Positions 17,708-25,099 of a stretch of 64,000 bases of DNA are shown here, piece by piece. The stretch lies in assembly GCA_030431975.1 (NCBI GenBank), contig JAUIHP010000016.1:99567-163566 (forward strand). The letters are read 5' to 3'. Position 1 is the stretch's first letter; each line of letters begins with the position of its first letter. The notes under the pieces are model-generated. The model was not told the DNA's origin. It searched no databases and worked only from the letters and a program-made list of their open reading frames with translations. The translations under genes and the position numbers were made by a program. The stretch comes from a bacterium (lineage in GTDB: Bacteria > Eisenbacteria > RBG-16-71-46 > CAIMUX01).

Positions 17708-17740
17708 CGAAGAAAACCTCGGCGAAAGTGGACCGTCGCC

Positions 17741-17780
17741 TGACCTCTGCAGTCAGATCGCCCGACCTCTGCAGTCAGAT
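17741..17780. promoter_or_regulatory. twin 17-bp repeat, probable enhancer (UAS) for the NtrC-type regulator
   Basis: GACCTCTGCAGTCAGAT occurs at 17742-17758 and again at 17764-17780, exactly 22 bp apart, about two helical turns. Each contains a GAC-N7-GTC dyad. It lies about 155-195 bp upstream of the sigma-54 promoter at 17935 and directly upstream of the regulator gene. That is where enhancer sites of sigma-54 activators normally sit. Confidence 0.65.
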
Positions 17781-17934
17781 GGAAAGTCTGAAGATACTTC
17801 ACACATGAGGGGCCTCCTATGAGAAAGCTGCAGAGCCGGAATGTGCCCGGGACTTCGCCGCGAGAATCTCGCTGAAACTTCAAGCCTATGTCAGATATGC
17901 GGTTGTGGATTGTTTTCCGGCGATCCTGGTGCGA

Positions 17935-17950
17935 TGGCATGGGGGTTGAG
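17935..17950 (+). promoter_or_regulatory. sigma-54 (-24/-12) promoter
   Basis: TGGCATGGGGGTTGAG agrees with the consensus TGGCAYR-N4-TTGCW except for the C after TTG. The GG and the TTG have the standard spacing. Transcription would start near 17961, giving a leader of about 40 nt before the OmpA-like lipoprotein ATG at 18001. Confidence 0.7.
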
Positions 17951-18000
17951 TCCTACCTCCCCGAACGCGGCTAGGTGCCGCACACAGGAGGTGGTGACAA

Positions 18001-18672
18001 ATGAAGAAGCAGAATTGGATGCTCCTCGCCTTGGCGGGCACGTTCACCGTGGCCCAGGCAGGATGTGCATCGAAAGGATTTGTCCGGGACGAGATGACGC
18101 TCCTGGACGCGAAGATCGAGCGGCTCGAACAGGACATGGAGGCCGGTGACTCCCGCGCTTCCGCCACAGCCGATGATGCATTGGCACGGGCTTCGGAAGC
18201 GATGTTGCGTGCGGAAGCCAGCGGCCGGTGGGCACTGGGTGAGTACGACTACGAGATTGTCGACACCCACACCGTCTATTTCGACTTCGACAGCGTTGAG
18301 ATTACCGACTCGGCTTCGGCCACTCTGAACAGCATCTCGCGTCAGCTGCAGGACCGACCCGACTATGTCGCAGCGGTCCACGGTTTCGCTGACCCGAAGG
18401 GTTCGGCCGCATACAACCATGCACTCGCCGATCGTCGGGCCAACGCCGTGATTCGGTACCTCGCCAACTCTGCGCAGACGTTGCCGACGCGCTTTGTCTC
18501 CGTCAGCTACGGCGAGGATGTTCCGTCGCCGGGCGGATCGTTTGACGCGGCCGGTTTCGATACTGATGAGAGCCGGCGAAACGCGACGATCTGGATCGTC
18601 GAGCGCACTCCGATCGAGGCCAGTGGTTCCGAAACCGCTGCGGTCACGATCGAGCAGAACACGAACGAGTAG
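18001..18672 (+). CDS. OmpA/Pal-like peptidoglycan-associated lipoprotein
   Basis: A 223-residue lipoprotein with lipobox VAQAGC near residue 21, an alanine-rich helical segment, and an OmpA C-terminal domain from about residue 95. TVYFDFDSVEITDSA, VHGFADPKGSAAYNHALADRRANAV and RRNATIWI fit the peptidoglycan-binding fold, including the Asp and Arg that contact diaminopimelate. It should tether the outer membrane to the cell wall. AGGAGG stands 9 bp before the ATG. It is divergent from the NtrC/NtrB-like pair and preceded by a sigma-54 promoter, so it is a likely target of that pair. It is not the usual Tol-Pal context, so calling it pal would be premature. Confidence 0.85.
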   Translation: MKKQNWMLLALAGTFTVAQAGCASKGFVRDEMTLLDAKIERLEQDMEAGDSRASATADDALARASEAMLRAEASGRWALGEYDYEIVDTHTVYFDFDSVEITDSASATLNSISRQLQDRPDYVAAVHGFADPKGSAAYNHALADRRANAVIRYLANSAQTLPTRFVSVSYGEDVPSPGGSFDAAGFDTDESRRNATIWIVERTPIEASGSETAAVTIEQNTNE

Positions 18673-18696
18673 AGACCGATCCGACAACGAAACCGT

Positions 18697-18753
18697 CCGT
18701 GCCCGGTGCGCCTCAGCTCACCACCAAAGCACAAACCCGCGCATCGGGCACGG
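18697..18753 (+). other. long hairpin between the OmpA-like and TPR genes
   Basis: CCGTGCCCG at 18697-18705 pairs with CGGGCACGG at 18745-18753, with an inner GCGC/GCGC pair. There is no T-run, so it may protect or separate the two messages rather than terminate transcription. Confidence 0.45.
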
Positions 18754-18851
18754 GTCCGGTTCTGATCAGCAAGACGATCTCGCGTTTCGAAGCCTGTGAG
18801 CATCAGGGTTTGGCTTCGGGGCAGGAGAAGTGCCGAGTTCAGGAGGAAACC

Positions 18852-19673
18852 ATGTTCAAGTCATCACGAATCGCCAAGGTGGGAACGTTCTTCGCGAGCT
18901 TCGCGCTCCTCTGCGCGACGACGGTCTTTGCCGGCAATGATCCGGTGAAGGGTGAGCCCACGACCGAGCCGAACGCCCAGCAGCAGACGACGGCCGAAGA
19001 TTCGAACCACGAGTCATCTGCCGAGACGACCGAGGTTCTCGATGAAGCCCAGGCGCGAGAGAACTTCGAGAAGGCTCTCGATATGAAGACGGATCGTCCC
19101 GATGAGGCGGCGGCTCTCCTTCATGACGCCGTCGGCGCCTTCGGAGACGATGTCCAGATGGAAGCCAAGGTCCGGACGAACCTCGCGCGTTGCTACATGA
19201 GCGCGGACCAGTCCGAGAAGGCTCTGCAGCCGACCGCTGAAGCCATCGAGCTGGATCCGGAATCGTCTCAGGTATGGAACGTCCGTGGACTCGCCCTGAT
19301 GGAAGCGGGAGACAACGAGGAAGCGACACTGGCTTTTGCCAAGGCGACTCGTTTGGACTCCGGCAACTACTGGGCCTACAACAACAGTGGCTATCTCTCC
19401 CTGATGGAGGGGGACTTGACTACGGCACTGACCTCTCTCGAAGCAGCACGTACTGCGGCCGAGGAAATCGGTGAGACGCTTCCGTCCGTGGCCTGGAACA
19501 ACCTCGGTGTCGTCTACGAGAAGAAGGAAATGGTGCTCGAGGCCGTGGATGCCTACTCCGCCGCAGCGGAGCAGGGTCACGCCGGCGCCCAGGCCAACCT
19601 GGAGCGACTGGAAGAGTCGCTTCCGGAAGGTGAGGAGCCGGTTCAGGATGATGCACTCATGAGTCGTCGCTAG
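18852..19673 (+). CDS. exported TPR-repeat protein
   Basis: A 273-residue protein with a cleavable signal peptide (FFASFALLCATTVFAGN), a Thr/Glu/Gln-rich linker, and about five tetratricopeptide repeats from residue 75 on (for example NVRGLALMEAGDNEEATLAFAKA and NNSGYLSLMEGDLTTALTSLEAA). It probably acts as a periplasmic scaffold. AGGAGG at 18841-18846 fixes the ATG; the longer open frame upstream is not needed. It lies 179 bp after the OmpA-like gene and ends before a strong terminator, so the two may form one sigma-54-driven unit. Confidence 0.8.
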   Translation: MFKSSRIAKVGTFFASFALLCATTVFAGNDPVKGEPTTEPNAQQQTTAEDSNHESSAETTEVLDEAQARENFEKALDMKTDRPDEAAALLHDAVGAFGDDVQMEAKVRTNLARCYMSADQSEKALQPTAEAIELDPESSQVWNVRGLALMEAGDNEEATLAFAKATRLDSGNYWAYNNSGYLSLMEGDLTTALTSLEAARTAAEEIGETLPSVAWNNLGVVYEKKEMVLEAVDAYSAAAEQGHAGAQANLERLEESLPEGEEPVQDDALMSRR

Positions 19674-19742
19674 ATCGCCGTCGGTCACGGCCGCCAGGCG
19701 ACCAGCTTGTGCGAGGCGCGAGATCGATGGTGAGGAACTGCC

Positions 19743-19774
19743 AATCAACGACGTCTTCCCCGTTTCGTCGTTGA
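19743..19774 (+). other. hairpin preceding the terminator
   Basis: ATCAACGACG and CGTCGTTGAT form a perfect 10-bp stem around a 12-nt loop. It lies only 9 bp before the stem of the terminator at 19784, giving tandem hairpins at the end of the TPR transcript. Confidence 0.6.
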
Positions 19775-19783
19775 TGGTGGCCT

Positions 19784-19823
19784 GGGAGGGACCCTGCCCC
19801 GGTGTCCCTCCCAATCTCTTTTT
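19784..19823 (+). terminator. intrinsic terminator
   Basis: GGGAGGGAC pairs perfectly with GTCCCTCCC around an 11-nt loop, followed by AATCTCTTTTT. It ends the TPR-gene transcript ahead of the convergent methyltransferase gene. Confidence 0.85.
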
Positions 19824-19853
19824 GCTCTTTCTGCGTCCGTCCTGGACGGAGGG

Positions 19854-20675
19854 TTAGCTCCGCCTTGACCCAACGTGCAGTCCAAGTCCGGATGGCCCCT
19901 TCGGGTCCCTACTCCACTCGAGCCCTGCTCGCTGGAACGCCGTTTTCATCTCTTCGTCCGTGAAGAGATAGATCGGCTGTTCATCGCACAGTTGTTCATC
20001 GCAAAGTGGTTTGTCGCGCAGTGCGGGTTCGTCCACGGCGCCGTTGGGCTCTTCCTGGCCCGCCCGTGAATAGAGAAAGCGGATGCGCAACAGGGGACCG
20101 TCCAACGTGGCGTCTGTCTTTCGGCGCCACTGCCGACCACCGGAGAAAAAGACATCTTCCGAAACCTCAGGCGGCTGCACCCTCTCTCTTGAAACAGGCG
20201 GCTCCACGAGAAGGCAGCCTCCCTCCGAGACGTGCTCGGCCATGGTCGCGATCGCGATGTTGAGGTCTTCCGGCCCGTCCAGGTACCCGACCGAAGAGAA
20301 GAGGCAGGTCACGACGTCAAACGTCTGACGGAGCTGAAACCGGGTCATGTCCGCTTGATGAAACCGTGTCGAGGGCAGGTGTTCCCGTGCGACGCGAAGC
20401 ATCTCCGGCGAGCGGTCCAATCCCTGTGCTGCGAAGTGCTGGGAAAGGTGGCGCAGATGGAGCCCGGTTCCGCAGGCCACATCCAGCAGCCTCAGGCGAG
20501 TGGGCGGCGGCCCAGACCCGGACTCGAACGATCCGGCCGGCGGGCTCGATTCGGGCACTCGAGTCGAGTCCATTGCCACTCCGATGACCGCGCGCAGGTA
20601 CTCGGCTTCCTTCCGGTAGTCCTTCCCCCTTGCCGCGTAGACATCGTCATAAAGATGAGCCCAACTCTCGAACAT
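19854..20675 (-). CDS. class I SAM-dependent methyltransferase
   Basis: A 273-residue methyltransferase with the SAM-binding motif LLDVACGTGLHLRHL (motif I, near residue 68), an acidic loop and GLDRSPEML, then TFDVVTCLFSSVGYL. The overall pattern (YDDVYAARGKDYRKEAEYL at the start) resembles methyltransferases acting on amino sugars or small molecules. The substrate is unknown. Its neighbour is a NeuC-type epimerase on the other strand, which makes a role in nucleotide-sugar modification possible but unproven. Residues around 230-240 contain a short CDEQL/CDEQP duplication encoded by a 15-bp tandem repeat near 19978-20010. Confidence 0.8.
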   Translation of the reverse strand: MFESWAHLYDDVYAARGKDYRKEAEYLRAVIGVAMDSTRVPESSPPAGSFESGSGPPPTRLRLLDVACGTGLHLRHLSQHFAAQGLDRSPEMLRVAREHLPSTRFHQADMTRFQLRQTFDVVTCLFSSVGYLDGPEDLNIAIATMAEHVSEGGCLLVEPPVSRERVQPPEVSEDVFFSGGRQWRRKTDATLDGPLLRIRFLYSRAGQEEPNGAVDEPALRDKPLCDEQLCDEQPIYLFTDEEMKTAFQRAGLEWSRDPKGPSGLGLHVGSRRS

Positions 20676-20722
20676 GTCGAAAGTCTAGCCCCATCTAGCG
20701 GCTCGGGCGCTACTCTTCCCGG

Positions 20723-22018
20723 ATGCGCCACCCAAACAAGAAGCGAATTGCCGTCATTACATCGTCGAGGGCGGACTTCGGGCACCTCTTCTGGCCACTG
20801 AAAGAGCTGGAGGCGCGGCCTGAAGTCGACCTTCTTCTCATCGCGATGGGGCCACATCTGTCTTCGGAGTTCGGGCACACCGTCGACGCGATCGAGGAGG
20901 CGGGCTTCGTCGTCGACTACAAGCTGGAGTGCCTGCTGAGTTCGGACTCCGATGTCGGTATGGCGAAGACGATCGGTATTGCCACGCAAAGCCTTGCCGA
21001 TGTGCTGGGCCGCGAACGGCCCGACCTGCTTCTCGTCATCGCCGATCGATACGAAATGCTCGCTCCGGCTTCGGTGGCCTTGGCCTTACGGATTCCGATC
21101 GTTCACATCGAGGGAGGAGAGGCTTCGGAAGGCGCCATTGACCACGCCGTGCGCAACGCGCTGACGATGATGAGTCACATCCATCTGACGCCGACCGAGC
21201 TGTCCCGGCGCCGCGTCATTGCCATGGGCGAGGAGTCCTGGAGAGTCCACTGCACCGGCGCGCCGAGCCTCGACCACTTGAACCGCTCCGCGCTCTTGGA
21301 CCGAGCGTCGCTCGAAACGGAGTTGGGGCACGAGATCTTCGATGGCACGATCCTGGTTGGCTATCATCCAGTCACGTTGGAGAAAGAGACGGTACAAGGC
21401 GTCGGCGAACTGCTGGCCGCCTTGGAACAGGTCCGGCGCCCGCTCATCTTTTGCTTTCCGAACGCGGATGCCGGAAGCCGTCGGATCATCAAAGAAGTCG
21501 AGGGGTTCCGCGCACGGAGATGGCCGCGCGATGTCGATCGTGAAGTCGGTCGCGAAGTCGGTCACGAAGTCGGTCACGAAGTTGATCACAAGGTCGGTCA
21601 CGAAGTCGGCCGTGAAGTCGGTCGTCGTGAAGCTCCGTCGATTCGGATCCACGTCAACCTTCCGCCCATTCCGTACTGGAGTCTGCTGCGGCACGTCGAC
21701 ATGTTGGTCGGGAACTCGAGTAGCGGAATCATGGAGAGTCCCTCTGTCGGGATTCCCGCGATCAACATCGGAGACCGACAGAAAGGCCGGGAACGGGCAG
21801 AGAACATCATCGATGTCCAGCCGGAGGCAGGAGCTATCGTTCAGGCGATCGAGCGCGCTTCAACCGAAGCGTTTCGGTCACGTGCTTCCAACGCGGTGAA
21901 TCCCTACGGCGACGGGAATGCGTCGGTAGAGATCGCAAGGATTCTCGCGGAGCTGCCAATCGATGCCACTTTCAACGCCACTCTTCTAAGGAAGCCGGCT
22001 CTTCAGCTTCCCGACTGA
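20723..22018 (+). CDS. neuC: UDP-N-acetylglucosamine 2-epimerase (hydrolysing), NeuC-like
   Basis: A 431-residue enzyme of the UDP-GlcNAc 2-epimerase family. RIAVITSSRADFGHLFWPL at the N-terminus, VIADRYEMLAPASVALAL near residue 105, HIEGGEASEGAIDHAVRNAL and the C-terminal LVGNSSSGIMESPSVGIPAINIGDRQKGRERAENII are hallmarks. The hydrolysing branch yields ManNAc (or a diacetyl analogue) for nonulosonic acid synthesis, but no sialic acid synthase is nearby. Unusual is an insertion at residues 270-301 of eight near-identical tetrapeptides of the EVGH type, encoded by a 12-bp tandem repeat. It lies between conserved blocks and is probably a surface loop. Confidence 0.85.
   Translation: MRHPNKKRIAVITSSRADFGHLFWPLKELEARPEVDLLLIAMGPHLSSEFGHTVDAIEEAGFVVDYKLECLLSSDSDVGMAKTIGIATQSLADVLGRERPDLLLVIADRYEMLAPASVALALRIPIVHIEGGEASEGAIDHAVRNALTMMSHIHLTPTELSRRRVIAMGEESWRVHCTGAPSLDHLNRSALLDRASLETELGHEIFDGTILVGYHPVTLEKETVQGVGELLAALEQVRRPLIFCFPNADAGSRRIIKEVEGFRARRWPRDVDREVGREVGHEVGHEVDHKVGHEVGREVGRREAPSIRIHVNLPPIPYWSLLRHVDMLVGNSSSGIMESPSVGIPAINIGDRQKGRERAENIIDVQPEAGAIVQAIERASTEAFRSRASNAVNPYGDGNASVEIARILAELPIDATFNATLLRKPALQLPD
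21530..21625 (+). repeat. 12-bp in-frame tandem repeat, eight units
   Basis: Eight consecutive copies of a 12-bp unit close to GAAGTCGGTCAC. Two units are identical and the others differ by one to four bases. It encodes a charged tetrapeptide array inside the epimerase. Confidence 0.9.
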
Positions 22019-22028
22019 CTTAGCCGGG

Positions 22029-22076
22029 GCCAAAGCCCGAGCCGAAGCCCGAGCTTGACCCGAGGTCCAAACCCTA
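22029..22076. repeat. degenerate 12-bp repeat downstream of the epimerase
   Basis: About four units related to CCGAAGCCCGAG follow the epimerase stop codon and run into the stop of the small minus-strand ORF. The period is the same as that of the repeat inside the epimerase. Confidence 0.55.
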
Positions 22077-22190
22077 GATCAGGTAGACGAGTCCGAAGCA
22101 GACCACGGCGGTGAATACGGCGATGGCTGCACCTTGAAGGATCCGCTCGACTCGACTGAGCCGGAAACGATCTTGATAGTGCTTCAACAT
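22074..22190 (-). CDS. small single-span membrane protein (38 aa)
   Basis: An ATG at 22190 opens a 38-codon frame: a basic N-terminus (MLKHYQDRFRLSRVERIL) followed by one hydrophobic segment (QGAAIAVFTAVVCFGLVYLI) and a TAG. A GGAG lies about 9 bp before the ATG on the minus strand. The positive-inside layout is what a real small membrane protein should have. It is too short to identify and could still be chance. Confidence 0.45.
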   Translation of the reverse strand: MLKHYQDRFRLSRVERILQGAAIAVFTAVVCFGLVYLI

Positions 22191-22748
22191 GGCAGACAAC
22201 TCCAGACGTAGAGGAAACCCAAACCCCGGTTGCGCAAGATGCGCGATCGACAAGCGACGGTGGCAGAGACAGAACGACCTGTCGTCTGTGGCTTACGCGT
22301 CTGCGGCCGCGGAGTTTCAGGAAAACCGTTTTCAAACGAGACGCAAGCCGTTGGCCAACCGTTCAGCATCTGTCTGACGAGAAAACGTCCATTTTCGTCG
22401 TATCGGACGGACTTTCTTCAAACGCTTCGGATTGAGAGAGCGTCCTGCTTCCACGAGGGAACGTCGACGGCCCCGCGCGTCGGCGGCCGCCGCGGTCGGC
22501 CCTGACGCGTTCGTCCACCTCTCGCGACGAGTTGGAAAACGGAGGCGCAAGCCCGGGGATGGAACCGCCGATTTCTCGATGGCGGGGATTGCGGAATATC
22601 TTGGTTCGGAGCCGAACGGCCGTACAGACGCGGAAGATGGAGTCGTGCAAGCAACTAGTCCGACAACAGGAACGAACGTTCACTTTCGCCCTGCCGGGAA
22701 GGCGTTTTCTCGTTGCGGGTGCCGGTGGAGATACCTATTTTGCCGCTC
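22191..22748. other. ~560 bp without recognisable gene
   Basis: Short overlapping frames on both strands show no family motif, no ribosome-binding site and high Arg/Ser/Pro content typical of spurious translation in G+C-rich DNA. The promoter for the downstream transglycosylase should be here. I see no RNA gene. Confidence 0.4.
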
Positions 22749-24911
22749 ATGGCCATCCACAAACTGACCGCCCTTTTCTTCGTGGCGGCCGGCCTGTCCG
22801 GCTGCGCGGTATCGCCGCACCTCTCCGATCCGCAGGAAGTGTCGGACGAGGTCCAACCGTATCCGGTGCATCGCGAAGCGACCGAGTTGGTCGGCGACGC
22901 GGAAGAGTACCTGGCGAATCTCGAATTCGAGAACCTGATCGACGAGCAGAGTGTCCTCGTCGATTCGTTGGAAAGCCCGGGCAGCCTCGTCGATGGCATT
23001 CCCGACATCTCCGACAGTCTTGCCGTGGAGACGGAGGCTCGGCTTCCGGCTTCCGAGGAACTCTTCGACTATCCGGTCGTGGTGAACCGCCGCGTCCTGA
23101 CCTGGGTCGACGCGTACACCGGGAGAAGTCGAAACAGCTTTTCGAACAGTCTGCAACGGTCGGGTCGCTACCTGCCCATGGCTCGACAGATCTTTGCTGA
23201 AGAAGGTGTACCGCGAGATCTTGCGTTTCTCGGTCACGTCGAAAGCGGATTCCGGTTCAATGCCCGTTCCCCGAAGCGCGCCCTTGGCTTGTGGCAGTTC
23301 ATGAGAGGAACGGCCACGGACTACGGAATGCGTTGCGACACCTGGGTCGACGAGCGACTGGATCCTGAGCGGTCGACGAGAACCGCGGCGATCTACCTGC
23401 GTTGGCTCTACGAAAGATACGACGACTGGCTTCTGGCCCTCGCCGGTTACAACGCTGGTCCGGGTAAGGTGGACAAGGCTATTCGTCGGGCGGGATCGCG
23501 TGACTTCTGGGAGATCGCAAAGACCGATCACCTTCTGACCGAGACGAGGAACTTCGTCCCGGCGATTCTGGCGGCGACGATTCTCGCCAAGTCGCCCGAT
23601 GCGTACGGACTACCAACCGACACCCATAGTCCTCTCGAGTTCGAAACCGTTTCCGTCAGTCACACGACCGATCTCGGCGTCGCTGCCCAGTGCGCCGGCG
23701 TCCCCGTTGAAGAGATCCGCGAACTGAATCCGGCGCTGCTCAAGGGACAGATTCCTGCCGGTTATGAAGTCCACGTTCCGAAAGGGTTGGGCGAGATTGC
23801 GTCCTCGCGACTGGCGGATGTGCCGCCGGACAAACGCTTCGCCTTCACCTCGCATCAGGTTCGCTCCGGTGACACGTTGGGTGCCATCGCACGGCGGTAT
23901 GGAACGAGCGTCGGCGAGATCCAGCAGGCCAACGGAATGGGACGTTCGACTCTGATCGGAGTCGGAAAGGTTCTGCGGATCCCTGCGCATGGCAGTCCTC
24001 CTATCGGTGTGGCGTCCGCCGTCGAGGTTCCCGCCTCCGGCAAGCACAAGGTGCGTCGTGGCGAAACGCTCGGTGCCATTGCTCGTCGATACGGCATGTC
24101 GACGAATGCCCTGGCAAAGGCAAACCGGATTGCGGATCCATCGCGGATCCACCAGGGGCAGACGTTGCTGATTCCGGGGCAGCCCGGCTCCGGCTCGAAT
24201 TCCTGGCAACCGGTCGACGCGATGTATGCCGAGGTCCTTAGAAAACGTTCCGCTCCTGCGCCGACGGCTGAATCCCTGGGGCGAGGTGGAAGCACAGCCC
24301 ACCTGGTCGAGTTGGCTCGCGCCGAGATCGCCAATCCGGAAAGCACGACCGCATCCCGAATGGATCGTGTCGACTCGGCGAGTGCGATTCCCGGGCAGAG
24401 CACTCCGGTTCGGGAGAAGGCTCACTTTGCATCGGCGGGCCGCGGCGCTGAGGAGAGTCGTCTGACGCAGTTCTCCGATGGGAAACGCCCGAGCGAGGCT
24501 GCAACAGAGGCTGCAACAGGGGCTGCAACAGAAGCTGCGGACACCATCGTTTCGAACTCTGCGGCCTCGGCATCCAGCACGCGTACCCATTCATACACAG
24601 TGCGAAGCGGCGACACCCTCTATGGAATCGCCCGTCAGTTCGGCCACAGCGTCAGCGACCTCAAACGTTGGAACGGGATCGGGTCCCGGGGTCTCATCCG
24701 ACCCGGCGACGAGATTCGTCTCGCGCCTATGGGAGAGACGACCCCGACCGGCATGTCCCGTGACGATGGGAAGACGCATGTCGTGCTCAAAGGCGAGAAT
24801 CTTTGGCGCATCGCCAAGAACTACGGAGTTCGCGTCGGCGATCTCATGCGGTGGAACGGACTTCCCTCACGGGCGCGTATCTATCCAGGTCAAAAGCTGC
24901 AGATCTTCTAG
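22749..24911 (+). CDS. LysM-containing membrane-bound lytic transglycosylase (MltD-like)
   Basis: A 720-residue lipoprotein (lipobox GLSGC near residue 19). The SLT catalytic domain lies at about 130-290, with the catalytic Glu in GHVESGFRFNARS, then ALGLWQFM and LAGYNAGPGKVDKAI. Four LysM modules follow, each with a R-G-(D/E)-T/N-L start: near 375, 433, 617 and 678. It should cleave glycan strands of peptidoglycan at the outer membrane while the LysM modules hold the wall. Between LysM 2 and 3 is a 130-residue linker with an EAAT tetrapeptide array encoded by a 12-bp repeat at 24495-24539. The ATG at 22749 is preferred over the GTG at 22713 because it begins the signal peptide. Confidence 0.88.
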   Translation: MAIHKLTALFFVAAGLSGCAVSPHLSDPQEVSDEVQPYPVHREATELVGDAEEYLANLEFENLIDEQSVLVDSLESPGSLVDGIPDISDSLAVETEARLPASEELFDYPVVVNRRVLTWVDAYTGRSRNSFSNSLQRSGRYLPMARQIFAEEGVPRDLAFLGHVESGFRFNARSPKRALGLWQFMRGTATDYGMRCDTWVDERLDPERSTRTAAIYLRWLYERYDDWLLALAGYNAGPGKVDKAIRRAGSRDFWEIAKTDHLLTETRNFVPAILAATILAKSPDAYGLPTDTHSPLEFETVSVSHTTDLGVAAQCAGVPVEEIRELNPALLKGQIPAGYEVHVPKGLGEIASSRLADVPPDKRFAFTSHQVRSGDTLGAIARRYGTSVGEIQQANGMGRSTLIGVGKVLRIPAHGSPPIGVASAVEVPASGKHKVRRGETLGAIARRYGMSTNALAKANRIADPSRIHQGQTLLIPGQPGSGSNSWQPVDAMYAEVLRKRSAPAPTAESLGRGGSTAHLVELARAEIANPESTTASRMDRVDSASAIPGQSTPVREKAHFASAGRGAEESRLTQFSDGKRPSEAATEAATGAATEAADTIVSNSAASASSTRTHSYTVRSGDTLYGIARQFGHSVSDLKRWNGIGSRGLIRPGDEIRLAPMGETTPTGMSRDDGKTHVVLKGENLWRIAKNYGVRVGDLMRWNGLPSRARIYPGQKLQIF

Positions 24912-24938
24912 GAACGGGCTTGTTCAGGCCCGTTTCGG
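24912..24938 (+). terminator. weak intrinsic terminator
   Basis: AACGGGC pairs with GCCCGTT just after the transglycosylase stop; the T-run is only three bases. Confidence 0.4.
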
Positions 24939-25099
24939 ACAGGTTTGAGTCGAACGTGCTCTTGATCTCGACATTGTTGCATCGAGTACGGGGATTCCCC
25001 AACCCCGTTGCCGACGTTGAGTAGCCTCATCCTTATCCCGATCTCTATAATCAACTAGACGCTCTTCACCGTTCTTCTTACCTCGCTTCAGGGGGTGTT

